Virus record (IMG/VR): IMGVR_UViG_3300047201_000026
Coordinates: 1-50,276 of that record
DNA: 50,276 nt
Direction: 5' to 3' (one strand)
Source of the DNA: a virus
Made by a program: the position numbers and the translations under genes. Every line of letters starts with the position of its first letter. Within the stretch, counting starts at the first letter, position 1. Below the pieces are notes generated by a model, which did no database searches, had not been told where the DNA came from, and saw nothing but the letters and a program-made list of their open reading frames with translations. Below are positions 13,088-22,104 of the stretch, in pieces.

Positions 13088-15184
13088 GTGCAGGAAGTCT
13101 ATGTTGACGAACCCAAAGAAGAAAAGATAGAAACCGATCCGGCGGCGACAGAACTTCTTGAGCTTTATGAAGAATACTATAAGTCCGAGTATCGCAAGAA
13201 AGTAATGGACCGTATCAAAGGAGACCGCGAATCCTACGATGGGCACCGAGAACCCAAAAATGAACCTTGGGAAGGTTGTGCGAACTATAGCATGATGATC
13301 CCCACCATTGTTGTCGATAATTGTGAACCGCGTGTTGTATCGGCCATTATTGGTCGTGGTGAGGATTTTGTGGAAGTAACATCTAATTCCAAGGTGGATG
13401 TGGAAGGCGCGCCACGTACCGAGGCGTTTTTGGAATGGGCATTGCTGCATAATATCAAGTGGCCTCAGATAATTCCACCCATGATACATAATATGTTGGT
13501 AGATGGAACTATTTTTATTCTCCCGCGTTATGAGGAATATAGTATAAAACGTGGTGTTAGACAGACCGGACAGATGATTATAGATCCGAGTTCTGGGGAG
13601 GAAATAAGGGATCAAGGAACCTTTAAACAACTTTTGCAGCAAGGTTCAGATCCGCAACCGCAATGGCAGGATTCTGTTAAGTATCAAAGTATTAAGATTT
13701 GGAAAGTGGTCAACGAGTTCATTATGCCGGAGCGTATTTATGGACCAGATGAGATTATCGATTGGGAAGAAACGCCAATTATATGGACTTCCTTCTATAC
13801 TTATGAGGATTTGGAGGAAAAGAGTGAAAAGAATGGCGGTCCATTTATAAATATAACCAAGGATTTAAAAGTTGAGGCAACATCGATTGTTGATGAGGAT
13901 GATAAGCCTTTGGACTCGGATCGTAAGTTTGATGAACCTGAAATTATACGGGCACCCATAAAGTGCATCAATGGTTTTATAAAGTTTGATTTGGGAGAAG
14001 GTCGCGATTGGTGTTATTTAACCGTGGCCTATGATTCTGAAACCATAATCAGGAAACAGTATATGCGTAAGGCATATCCCTACAATTGCAAACCCATGAA
14101 GCGTATACAATTGTTTCAGGATGGGAACAGGTTATTTGGTGTGGGTTTGCCCCATAAGGTACGGCATCACGCCAAGGCCATTAATGACTGTGTCAATCAG
14201 ATGATAGATACGGGTACAATACAGGTCAATCCGCCATTATTCTATAGTGATGCGGCGGGTTTGCCCGATGAAATAGAGTTTGGACCCGGTGGTATCAATC
14301 GTATTACGGGAGACCCAAGGGCTATCGATAATTTGAAGTTGGGTGTTACAGCACAGATACTTATTGAGTTTGTCAATTTGCTTACGGCATTTATGGGTAG
14401 GCTTGTTCCCGGTGGTGATTCTTATGCATCTGGTACGGAAGATACAGCCATGGCAAAGGGCATGGGAACAGCATCGGGAATGCAGATGCTTTTGAATGAA
14501 GGACAGATAAAACATAACTATCTTTCAAAGAGCCTCAAGGAAATGTTATCTGAGGTTATCGAGGAAGACTTGCGGTTATATGCGTATTTTATGCCCACTG
14601 ATATCGAGATCAACGATGGCGAGAAATGGTTGCCGGTGGATACCAAGGATCTTTTGGGTGATTATAATCTTTCCATACGTGTGAGCGATAGTTCCCACAA
14701 TGATATGATGGAACGTATGGAAGCTCTTGAATTGTTTCAGTTGGCTGTGTCTGTGCCATTTGCAAATTCTGTTGAATTATTCAAGGAGCTACTTGCCAAG
14801 TATGACAAGAAGAATCCAGAGAAATATATCAAACCTGAGTTTTTGGTTGTATTACAGGCGGTTGCGGCAGATCCACAAATAGTGCAGGTGATACAGCAAT
14901 ATATGCAACAGAAGCAAATGCAACAACAGGCAGGTCAACAGATAGCACAGAAAGATACAAAAGATAAGATGCTTGAACCGCGCATGATGGAAGATGCACT
15001 CCGGGATGTAACCAAATCTATGGTTCGGGCGAAGATCACGGATGATATGGAACGTGATGCGGCTTTGAAACATATGAATAAGATTACCCAGAAGGATATT
15101 CTTGATGCAGAGGAGAAGGCACGCAAGAAGATAGCTACGGAGATCGTGGAGGGATTTACAGTAGGAGAACATCCCGCGAGGTGA
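13088..15184 (+). CDS. Portal protein
   Basis: A 698-residue protein in the position and size range of podovirus portals (P22's is about 725). It has the family-type segment EPWEGCANYSMMIPTIVVDN and a long C-terminal helical, Gln-rich barrel (about 580-660). Portals form the dodecameric gate at the head vertex. GTG start with GGAGG 8 bases upstream. Confidence 0.85.
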   Translation: MQEVYVDEPKEEKIETDPAATELLELYEEYYKSEYRKKVMDRIKGDRESYDGHREPKNEPWEGCANYSMMIPTIVVDNCEPRVVSAIIGRGEDFVEVTSNSKVDVEGAPRTEAFLEWALLHNIKWPQIIPPMIHNMLVDGTIFILPRYEEYSIKRGVRQTGQMIIDPSSGEEIRDQGTFKQLLQQGSDPQPQWQDSVKYQSIKIWKVVNEFIMPERIYGPDEIIDWEETPIIWTSFYTYEDLEEKSEKNGGPFINITKDLKVEATSIVDEDDKPLDSDRKFDEPEIIRAPIKCINGFIKFDLGEGRDWCYLTVAYDSETIIRKQYMRKAYPYNCKPMKRIQLFQDGNRLFGVGLPHKVRHHAKAINDCVNQMIDTGTIQVNPPLFYSDAAGLPDEIEFGPGGINRITGDPRAIDNLKLGVTAQILIEFVNLLTAFMGRLVPGGDSYASGTEDTAMAKGMGTASGMQMLLNEGQIKHNYLSKSLKEMLSEVIEEDLRLYAYFMPTDIEINDGEKWLPVDTKDLLGDYNLSIRVSDSSHNDMMERMEALELFQLAVSVPFANSVELFKELLAKYDKKNPEKYIKPEFLVVLQAVAADPQIVQVIQQYMQQKQMQQQAGQQIAQKDTKDKMLEPRMMEDALRDVTKSMVRAKITDDMERDAALKHMNKITQKDILDAEEKARKKIATEIVEGFTVGEHPAR

Positions 15185-15187
15185 TAA

Positions 15188-15436
15188 ATGGCGAGAAAGG
15201 ATTTGGCAAATAACGCGGATTTTAAATTGTATCAGGAAGATTTAAAGGTAGCATTGGGTCAAGTAATGTTAAAACTTCGTGCAGCCATGGATCAACCTGG
15301 ATTTCTTAATGTTGTAATGGATATTACATCAGAAATCAAGGCTCTGACAAAAGTACTTAGATTAACCGCATCTTATGGCGAAAAGAACGAAGAAGTGAAA
15401 ATGGAAACTGAAATAAGAAAGATTTGGACTAATTAA
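15188..15436 (+). CDS. Small helical protein between portal and scaffold, 82 aa
   Basis: Starts MARKDLANNADFKLYQED and is helical and soluble, with no Cys. The position between portal and scaffold is often taken by small head-assembly factors. Three bases separate it from the portal stop. No family recognised. Confidence 0.75.
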   Translation: MARKDLANNADFKLYQEDLKVALGQVMLKLRAAMDQPGFLNVVMDITSEIKALTKVLRLTASYGEKNEEVKMETEIRKIWTN

Positions 15437-15491
15437 TGTGGCCACGGACGGGGAGTGGATTGACCGTGAGAATATTTTATGGGGAGTAGTT

Positions 15492-16370
15492 ATGAGTGAC
15501 AGGTACATGGAAGTGAACCTAGACGAAATTGATGAGCCTACTGAAAAAGTAGAGGAAACCACCAAGGAAACGAAACCGGCAACTGAGACTGAGAAGATTG
15601 AACCAGCCAAGGTTGTTGAGGAAACGAAAGTAGAAACGAAAGTTATACCACCGGTGGAAACCGAGGATGAACGCAAGGCCAATGCAAGACTTGCGTACAA
15701 ATTGCGCCAGTATGAAAAGGAAGTACGAGAACTGAAACGCAAACAGGATTTTATGGAAGCCCAACGTCAGTCAGAGTTGGAGGAACGCAAACATGAAGTA
15801 ACGCTTGCCGACAGGCAAAGAAACATTGAAACAATACGGGTTACGGACCCAGACTTGGCTGAACGGCATCAACGGGAATTGGACAATGAGCGATTAAAAC
15901 ATGACATTGTCAAAGAGGTAAAGCCGCAGGTAAGACCACCTACTTATGTTGAGGATGTAAGACCCATACATGAGGAAGTGAACATGCGACTTGTTACCGA
16001 CTTTCCCGATGTTGCGGATCAAAACAGCGATTTATTTAAGGAGTCTAGGAAGATTCTTCTTGAGGAGTACAGTGAAGATGAGATTACCCATCTGGTGCAG
16101 GAGAAACCCACAATGTTTTACAAGATTGTGGAGCAGGCCAATACACGGCTTGAGATACGCAGGATGAAGGAATCCAAGGGTCATGAAGAGGCTGAGGTTC
16201 AACGGAAGGATCGGGTGGGTGCCCAGGGTGCACCCCCCGCACAACCAGCCAAGAAGACCGAAGTGAATCTTGGACCCGAAGAATTGAAATGGTGCAAGAA
16301 GAATGGCTATGATCCAAAAGAATATGCCAAGTATTATTCAAAGTTTAGTACAATTGAGAAGGGAGCTTGA
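15492..16370 (+). CDS. Scaffold-like protein
   Basis: About 292 residues, very acidic and basic in alternating blocks. There is a Glu/Thr/Lys-rich N-terminus (about 10-50), a long coiled coil (about 60-130) and a C-terminal basic-acidic helix. This composition and the position just before the capsid genes fit a scaffolding protein. Start at 15492 chosen for GGGGAG 8 bases upstream; the frame is open back to a GTG at 15438. Confidence 0.75.
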   Translation: MSDRYMEVNLDEIDEPTEKVEETTKETKPATETEKIEPAKVVEETKVETKVIPPVETEDERKANARLAYKLRQYEKEVRELKRKQDFMEAQRQSELEERKHEVTLADRQRNIETIRVTDPDLAERHQRELDNERLKHDIVKEVKPQVRPPTYVEDVRPIHEEVNMRLVTDFPDVADQNSDLFKESRKILLEEYSEDEITHLVQEKPTMFYKIVEQANTRLEIRRMKESKGHEEAEVQRKDRVGAQGAPPAQPAKKTEVNLGPEELKWCKKNGYDPKEYAKYYSKFSTIEKGA

Positions 16371-16372
16371 CA

Positions 16373-16990
16373 ATGGCTAGAGAAAAAGGAACCGATGAGA
16401 AAATCGAGGCTATGAATATAGAACAACCGACATCTCCTACCATCATACAGCAGATGGTGAACAAGGAAGACGCGATTATTCGTCAAATCATGGAGGAGCA
16501 GAAGGTACAGGAATTTCCCTCCATAGATGCTTTGGCCCTACAAATGTGGGAGGATCATAAGGGTATGTTTGAACTTCCCGACGCTTGCAAGAAGAAGCTC
16601 GGAGATTTTGCCTTTGTCTGGGTGGAAACAGACGAGAGAATGTTGAGGCTTTACAAGAAGGATTTTTGGAAGATAGTAAACAGGATAAATAGTCCCTGGA
16701 TGCCGGACAGTGAGTTTCATGTTTCGGGTGCAATCGAGCGGCACGGATATGCCAGACACGTTCTTATGTATATGCCCAGACCGTTGCACAATGCTATTGA
16801 GCAACGAGCGAGTCGTTTGAGTCGAGGACGTATTAAGGATCTTGATAAGAGTGGCGATGATAGATTCTATATGCAGGAGATGGGTACTACACAGGAAACA
16901 ACCCCACGTGGTCATTACCAAGTGGGGGCCGAAATAAGCCCAGACGGTAAGGCAGTAGGGGACGCGAACTTCGATTTTAAGGGAGAATAA
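16373..16990 (+). CDS. Hypothetical structural-region protein, 205 aa
   Basis: A soluble helical N-terminal half is followed by a mixed region and a glycine-rich tail that ends in DFKGE. GGGAGC lies about 9 bases before the ATG. It sits between scaffold and capsid genes, so a head-related role is probable. No recognised family. It overlaps the scaffold-like gene's stop region by a few bases upstream of the ATG. Confidence 0.75.
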   Translation: MAREKGTDEKIEAMNIEQPTSPTIIQQMVNKEDAIIRQIMEEQKVQEFPSIDALALQMWEDHKGMFELPDACKKKLGDFAFVWVETDERMLRLYKKDFWKIVNRINSPWMPDSEFHVSGAIERHGYARHVLMYMPRPLHNAIEQRASRLSRGRIKDLDKSGDDRFYMQEMGTTQETTPRGHYQVGAEISPDGKAVGDANFDFKGE

Positions 16991-16996
16991 AGGAAC

Positions 16997-17527
16997 ATGG
17001 CAAATTCAACTGCTTATTATGGGTTAATGCCAATCGGACCTCACAGACCCCAGGATGTGATGTGGTTTCCAATAGATCCAACGGGAACCGCAATGTACCA
17101 TAATGATCCGGTAAAGATGGTTGCGGATCAGGGTATTGAAACAATAACGGCGACTGATTCAGCTATACTTGGTGCAGTAATAGGCATCAAGGATAGCAAC
17201 GATCAACCGGCTTTGTATTATCCAGGGGCATCAAATACCGGCTATAAGGCGGGAGTTATTATTAATCAGAATCAACTTTACAAGGTGAAATGCCTTACGG
17301 CTGCAACTGCGGCTGATATTGGCACTGTAGCGGATATTGTGGTTGGTACTGGTAATACGACAACTGGACTTTCGGGTGCATATATACAAACATTGGAAAC
17401 CGGTAAAACAGCTAATGTGCGTATTTTGGGTTTGTGTGCTCAAGTCGGTAATGCCTATGGTGCATCACAGGATTTAATTGTCAATATCTGTGAGCATCAG
17501 TTCTTGCTTGGTCCGAATGGTCTATAA
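16997..17527 (+). CDS. Head decoration-like protein, copy 1
   Basis: A 176-residue beta-rich protein (MANSTAYYGLMPIGPH...) clearly paralogous to the next gene, sharing start, internal YHNDPVK and end (EHQFLLGP) motifs at equal length. The DPVK...GVVIGIKD pattern resembles capsid decoration or DUF2190-type proteins. It is placed immediately before the capsid gene, so it probably sits on the capsid surface. Confidence 0.75.
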   Translation: MANSTAYYGLMPIGPHRPQDVMWFPIDPTGTAMYHNDPVKMVADQGIETITATDSAILGAVIGIKDSNDQPALYYPGASNTGYKAGVIINQNQLYKVKCLTAATAADIGTVADIVVGTGNTTTGLSGAYIQTLETGKTANVRILGLCAQVGNAYGASQDLIVNICEHQFLLGPNGL

Positions 17528-17542
17528 GGAGGATTTAGATAA

Positions 17543-18073
17543 ATGGCAAATTCAACGGCATATTATGGTTTAGAGCCAGTTGGACCACACAATCCAGCCG
17601 ATGTATTTTGGTTTCCGTGCGATGCGACCACTGCACCATTGTATCACAATGATCCAGTGAAACTCGTAGCGGATGCTGGTGTAGCTCAATTGATTGCTAC
17701 AAATGCAACCTGTATTGGTGTGGTGGTTGGCATAAAGGATGGCGATGGTAATCCGGCGTTATATAAACCCGCTTCGGCTTCATCTACGGGATATTGGGCC
17801 GGTGTTATCATTAATCCCGATCAGATTTACAAGGTGAAACTTCTGGCGGCAGCTACGGCTGAGGATATTGGAGAAGCATCTGATCTTGCTATCGGTACTG
17901 GTAATACGGATACCGGTCGTTCGGGCGCTTACTTGGCAACTTGTACGGCGGAAACCGCCAATGTAAGGATATTGGGATTATGTCCAACTGTAGGCAATGC
18001 CTGGGGCGCATCTCAAGATGTTCTTGTGCAGTTTATTGAGCATCAGTTCCGGCTTGGTCCTGCTGGTGTGTAA
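17543..18073 (+). CDS. Head decoration-like protein, copy 2
   Basis: A 176-residue paralog of the preceding gene, with the same length, the same MANSTAYYGL start and EHQFRLGP end, but diverged elsewhere. AAGGAGG precedes it. A tandem duplication retained intact implies two different lattice positions or two binding partners. Probably a capsid-surface protein. Confidence 0.75.
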   Translation: MANSTAYYGLEPVGPHNPADVFWFPCDATTAPLYHNDPVKLVADAGVAQLIATNATCIGVVVGIKDGDGNPALYKPASASSTGYWAGVIINPDQIYKVKLLAAATAEDIGEASDLAIGTGNTDTGRSGAYLATCTAETANVRILGLCPTVGNAWGASQDVLVQFIEHQFRLGPAGV

Positions 18074-18087
18074 GGAGAAGATAAGAA

Positions 18088-18999
18088 ATGGCTACTGAAA
18101 CGAGATCACGGTTTAACAAATTATATGTACCCGGACTTTTCATGGTGGGTACAGACTCTTTCAAACGTCAGGCGGAGGATTGGCGTTCGATTGTCACTGT
18201 CAAGAAATCCGATGCAGCATATGAGGAGATTGCTTTTATGTCTGGGCTTGGTTTGGCTATTGAAAAACCAGAGGGTCAGGCAATTAGTTATGATGCACGC
18301 ATCCAGGGTCCATCCAAGAAGTGGGTTCACAAGACCTATGCTCTTGGTGTGCGGATTACCGAAGAGGCAATCGATGATGATCTTTACGACAAGATGGAAG
18401 GAGTCATGAAGGAACTCGGTTCGTCAATGGCCGAGACGGTTAATGTCCAGGTGTTCGATCTATTTAATAGTGGCGGTTCAGTTCAGACTACTGCTGATGG
18501 TCATTATGTATTTCTGGCAACCCATCACAGGCTGGATGGTTCTACATATTCCAATCTGTATACGGCGGCTTCGCTTTCACTAGATTCTATTCAGGATGAT
18601 ATTGCTGCATATGAGGCTCTACGGGATCATCGTGGCAAGATTGTCAACCGGACCGGCAGTGTGAAGACCATTGTTGCGAACCCGGCATTGGAATGGAAGT
18701 TGGCAGAGATTTTTGGTTCAACGATGAACCCGGAAACATCGGATAATGCTATCAATGCTCTCAAGAAACAGCGGGGCGGACTTGGTTTCATTACAACCCC
18801 GTATATCACCAGCACAACGGCGCGGTTCTACATTGGGGAGAAAGACCCCGTGCGTGGACCGATATTCTTCAACAGGCGTGCGGTGCGTTTTGCGAGAGAG
18901 GGCGATTTCGAGACCGGTGATGCACTGTTCAAGGCGGATGTACGCTTCTCAATCGAAGTGTGCGACCCAATGAACATTGCCTGCAATGCGGGGGCGTAA
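18088..18999 (+). CDS. Major capsid protein
   Basis: A 303-residue protein in the canonical position after the scaffold. It carries an HK97-fold-like pattern: N-terminal arm, a long segment with WVHKTYALGVRITEEAIDDD, and a C-terminal region with GPIFFNRRAVRFAREGD. It resembles the Mu gpT-type capsid group. AAGGAG lies upstream. The coat assembles with the scaffold around the portal. Confidence 0.82.
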   Translation: MATETRSRFNKLYVPGLFMVGTDSFKRQAEDWRSIVTVKKSDAAYEEIAFMSGLGLAIEKPEGQAISYDARIQGPSKKWVHKTYALGVRITEEAIDDDLYDKMEGVMKELGSSMAETVNVQVFDLFNSGGSVQTTADGHYVFLATHHRLDGSTYSNLYTAASLSLDSIQDDIAAYEALRDHRGKIVNRTGSVKTIVANPALEWKLAEIFGSTMNPETSDNAINALKKQRGGLGFITTPYITSTTARFYIGEKDPVRGPIFFNRRAVRFAREGDFETGDALFKADVRFSIEVCDPMNIACNAGA

Positions 19000-19008
19000 G
19001 GAGGAAGT

Positions 19009-19602
19009 ATGGCTTTTAAGGGAACACACCATAGGGGATTATGCCTTGCTGAATGGCTATCTTTTGGCAATAAAGCCGAAGGAGAACATAGCGGTTACAG
19101 TGTGGTGAAGATCCCTGTTGCGGTGGCGGATTATACTGCCGCTACGGAGATGGATACACTTTTTGATCTTGAGGCGGGATGGGAAATATTGGATGCATGG
19201 ATTGTTGTCAATACCACAGATGCTACAGAAACAGTTGATGTTGGTACGGATAGCAATCAGAGTGGAACTGCGGCAGGTTTTATTTCGGCGGCTAGCCTAG
19301 CTACTGCGGGTTTTGTTTATCCTGATGCAACGGTTACGACTGGATCAAATGAAACTTATTATGCGTCTTGCACGAGAGGTTCTTTGTTATGTAATTTTCA
19401 TGCAGGTGTGGATGATACCAACTGTAATCAAGGTGTTTATCATCCCAAACCATACAAAATTGGAACTACTATTGATTTGACATATACTGTTACTACGGGA
19501 ACCGATACGGCTGTATTTGATATTTATTTATTGATCTATGATCCAACTCCAACCGCCACTATTGATACAGTTGCAGATAATACAAATATAGTAGCGGCTT
19601 AA
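19009..19602 (+). CDS. Capsid-adjacent paralog, copy 1
   Basis: A 197-residue beta-rich protein (MAFKGTHHRGLCL...) nearly the same length as the next gene. They share HHRGLCL at the start, LFDLE/GFDLE with a W-DAWIV segment, GVYHPKPYK and a C-terminal PTATIDT motif. No family known. A capsid or head-completion decoration protein is likely from position. GGAGG precedes the ATG. Confidence 0.75.
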   Translation: MAFKGTHHRGLCLAEWLSFGNKAEGEHSGYSVVKIPVAVADYTAATEMDTLFDLEAGWEILDAWIVVNTTDATETVDVGTDSNQSGTAAGFISAASLATAGFVYPDATVTTGSNETYYASCTRGSLLCNFHAGVDDTNCNQGVYHPKPYKIGTTIDLTYTVTTGTDTAVFDIYLLIYDPTPTATIDTVADNTNIVAA

Positions 19603-19617
19603 GTGGTGAGGTGAGAT

Positions 19618-20217
19618 ATGGCATTTAAAGGAACTCATCATAGGGGACTATGTTTAAAGGAATGGTTGGCATTTGGTAACAAGAAGGAGGGGGCGCATAG
19701 TGGATTCAGTATAGTCAAGATCCCGGTATCTGTAGCACAATGTACTGCCAATGCCAATGCAGAAACGGATACAGGTTTTGATCTTGAATCTGGTTGGGTT
19801 GTATGGGATGCTTGGATTGTAATAAATACTACGTCTTCACATACAGTTGAAGTGGGTCTTAATCATAATGAATCTGGTGGTGATCTTGATGGTTTTATTG
19901 ATAATGCCAGTCTAGCAACTGCCGGATTTGTTTATCCCGATGCGGTGGTAACCACTGGAACTACAGAGACCTATTATGCTTCTACTACAAGAGGGGTATT
20001 ATTGGCGGATTACAATGTAGGTGCTGATGATGGCAATTGCAATGAAGGCGTATATCATCCCCGACCATACAAAGTTGGCACGACCGCATTATCGGTTGTA
20101 TATAAACCAACTACTGGTGCTACGGCGGCATTTGATATTTTCTTGAAGATTTGGAATCCGTCACCTACGGCAACCATTGATACGATTTCAACCAAAACAC
20201 ATGCGGCAGCAGCTTAA
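19618..20217 (+). CDS. Capsid-adjacent paralog, copy 2
   Basis: A 199-residue paralog of the preceding gene, sharing its motif order with moderate divergence. With the 16997/17543 pair, it makes two separate duplications flanking the capsid gene. GGTGAGG lies upstream. A GGGGGGA/TCCCCCC hairpin follows its stop. Confidence 0.75.
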   Translation: MAFKGTHHRGLCLKEWLAFGNKKEGAHSGFSIVKIPVSVAQCTANANAETDTGFDLESGWVVWDAWIVINTTSSHTVEVGLNHNESGGDLDGFIDNASLATAGFVYPDAVVTTGTTETYYASTTRGVLLADYNVGADDGNCNEGVYHPRPYKVGTTALSVVYKPTTGATAAFDIFLKIWNPSPTATIDTISTKTHAAAA

Positions 20218-20224
20218 TTATTAT

Positions 20225-20242
20225 GGGGGGATTATTCCCCCC
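20225..20242 (+). terminator. GC-rich hairpin after capsid genes
   Basis: A 7-base stem (GGGGGGA and TCCCCCC) with loop TTAT lies 8 bases after the stop of the 19618 gene. There is no T-tract, so full intrinsic termination is unlikely. It may attenuate transcription or protect the 3' end of the abundant capsid mRNA. The next gene lacks a clear ribosome site. Confidence 0.45.
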
Positions 20243-20253
20243 ATTCCTCTATC

Positions 20254-20451
20254 ATGAGAGAAGTTTACTCGGCAACGATTACGGCTATTATTGAACTTGG
20301 TGGTGCGGATTATGCTACAACATCATCTACATGGGTATGTGATAGGTGCGGTAGGCAGATATATAAGGATGAGGCAGTAAAAGACCCTGCGGGCTGGAAA
20401 GTATGCCCGGATTGTAAAGATAAGAAGAATGCTAAGGATAAAGGGAAGTAG
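20254..20451 (+). CDS. Zinc-ribbon protein, 65 aa
   Basis: CDRC (about 29-32) and CPDC (about 51-54) form a classic zinc ribbon, followed by a basic Lys-rich tail. Located between head genes and the glycosyltransferase, with 23 bases overlapping the latter. No Shine-Dalgarno site is visible before the ATG. The role is probably structural or nucleic-acid binding. Confidence 0.6.
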   Translation: MREVYSATITAIIELGGADYATTSSTWVCDRCGRQIYKDEAVKDPAGWKVCPDCKDKKNAKDKGK

Positions 20452-21484
20452 ACCATCACACGTTTCTATCGGCATTAACATGATCGTGAAGAACGAGGCC
20501 GATAAGATTGAGAAGATTCTGACTGATATTGAGAATCATGTGGATGAGATTATAATAGCAGATACGGGATCTGATGATAATACTATTGAATTATGCAGAA
20601 AGTACACATCAAAGATATATGAAATTCCATGGAAGGATGATTTCTCCTATGCCCGTAATTTTTGCATACCATGTACTACAACTGATTATATCATATGGTT
20701 GGATGCAGACGATAGGGTTAGCGAAGAGAATGCCAGACGTATTGGTATGTTGCGGAATACTCTACCGGAAGATAGGAGAATGGCGGGGTTTTTCAATATC
20801 GTTAATGAAATCGATGCGACCAAGAAATATCGGAGTCAACAATTACGATTGTTTCCAAGGGAAAGAAGGAAAGATGGTTTCTGGGATATTTATTGGGAAG
20901 GACGCATTCATGAGCAAATATCACGAACCATTGCACAATGTGGCATAGAGACGTTCAGCATGCCAATAACTATTAATCATTTGGGATATACATCACCGAA
21001 GATGGTCAAGGAAAAACAGACACGCAACCTGAAACTGCTTATGTTGCAGTATAATGAGAAGAAAAATCCCGATGTGGTGTTTCATATAGCGGCCAGTTTA
21101 TTTATTCTTGGTAGGCAGGAAGAGTCATATGAATATATCAAGGAAGTCAGGGAAATGAAATTGCAACCATGGTACAATTCATCTGCATTTTTGGCAGCGG
21201 ATTGTTTGGGTTCTATGAAACGATATGATGAATTAACGCCCATCATGGAGGAGACTGTATCCAAAGATCCAGAGAACCCATTGCTACATTATGCTACGGC
21301 ACGGGTTTATATGGAAGCGGGCGATATGTCCAATGTACTTAAGCATATTGCATTGGCAAAAAAATATCCTGTTCCGGCAAATAGTTTCTTTCCAGTACCG
21401 ACCAATATTAATGAACGTATTGATGAACTTTATGGGGAGGCTATGAAATGGCAGACGCCCAAACCACTATCAATAACAGTCTAG
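20429..21484 (+). CDS. Family 2 glycosyltransferase with TPR-like tail
   Basis: A 351-residue protein. The N-terminal GT-A domain shows MIVKNEAD (18-25), DTGSDD (45-50) and the metal-binding LDADD (91-95). The C-terminal half (about 215-340) is an array of helix pairs resembling TPR repeats. Relatives transfer sugars from nucleotide donors to proteins or glycans. It sits inside the head/tail gene block and probably modifies a virion protein, but host surface glycans are possible. The start codon has a weak ribosome site. Confidence 0.82.
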   Translation: MLRIKGSRPSHVSIGINMIVKNEADKIEKILTDIENHVDEIIIADTGSDDNTIELCRKYTSKIYEIPWKDDFSYARNFCIPCTTTDYIIWLDADDRVSEENARRIGMLRNTLPEDRRMAGFFNIVNEIDATKKYRSQQLRLFPRERRKDGFWDIYWEGRIHEQISRTIAQCGIETFSMPITINHLGYTSPKMVKEKQTRNLKLLMLQYNEKKNPDVVFHIAASLFILGRQEESYEYIKEVREMKLQPWYNSSAFLAADCLGSMKRYDELTPIMEETVSKDPENPLLHYATARVYMEAGDMSNVLKHIALAKKYPVPANSFFPVPTNINERIDELYGEAMKWQTPKPLSITV

Positions 21485-22104
21485 CGCGACTTAAAGATCC
21501 AGACAAGACAACCTGGACAGATGCCGATCTGTTGAAATTGCTTAACCATGGGATTGCCTATATTCAACAGAAACTCATATTATGGTGTTCCCCGCTTGCT
21601 GTAACCACATCCCATGTCGAGGCAGAGGACGGAGAGGAAACATATACGCTTGCTTCTTATACTATCACGGATTTTTATGCTGTGTACGAAGATAAGATTA
21701 AGGGCGATACCGGGGTATGGTATACTGATACCAGTTCATATACATTCCTAACACCAACCGATCAACAAGAGAGTATTGAATATACCAATGCAGCCGAGGG
21801 GCCACCAGAGAAGTATTATCTGAATGATACACAGATAGGGTTCCTACCCGTGCCCGATACGGATTACACGATATATATACGGTATTACAGAGCACATACC
21901 GATTTGGCGGTTGGCGGAACCATGCCCTATAATGGTATATTTAATGAGGCACTATCGGTGTTTATGAGTTCCATGGCGTTTACATTGGCTGAGTTTGCGG
22001 TGGGAGATATGGTTGCTCTTTATAATGACTTGGAAGCAACGGCCATGAGTATAGTGGCATTGCGTAGCGCAAAGCGACCCAAGTTTGTACTGAAGGGGGC
22101 GTAA
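21448..22104 (+). CDS. Head-tail connector protein
   Basis: A 218-residue protein beginning with helical segments (TTINNSLARLKDPDKTTWTDADLLKLLNHG, described in pieces) and a central beta portion, like the adaptors that plug the portal in short-tailed phages (P22 gp4-type). It overlaps the glycosyltransferase by 37 bases, with GGGGAGG upstream. It adjoins the nozzle-like gene. Confidence 0.68.
   Translation: MADAQTTINNSLARLKDPDKTTWTDADLLKLLNHGIAYIQQKLILWCSPLAVTTSHVEAEDGEETYTLASYTITDFYAVYEDKIKGDTGVWYTDTSSYTFLTPTDQQESIEYTNAAEGPPEKYYLNDTQIGFLPVPDTDYTIYIRYYRAHTDLAVGGTMPYNGIFNEALSVFMSSMAFTLAEFAVGDMVALYNDLEATAMSIVALRSAKRPKFVLKGA

Noticed and set aside
13046-13642. A 198-codon minus-strand open frame over the portal start
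   Set aside because: It runs opposite a well supported portal gene and has no start signals or plausible protein composition.
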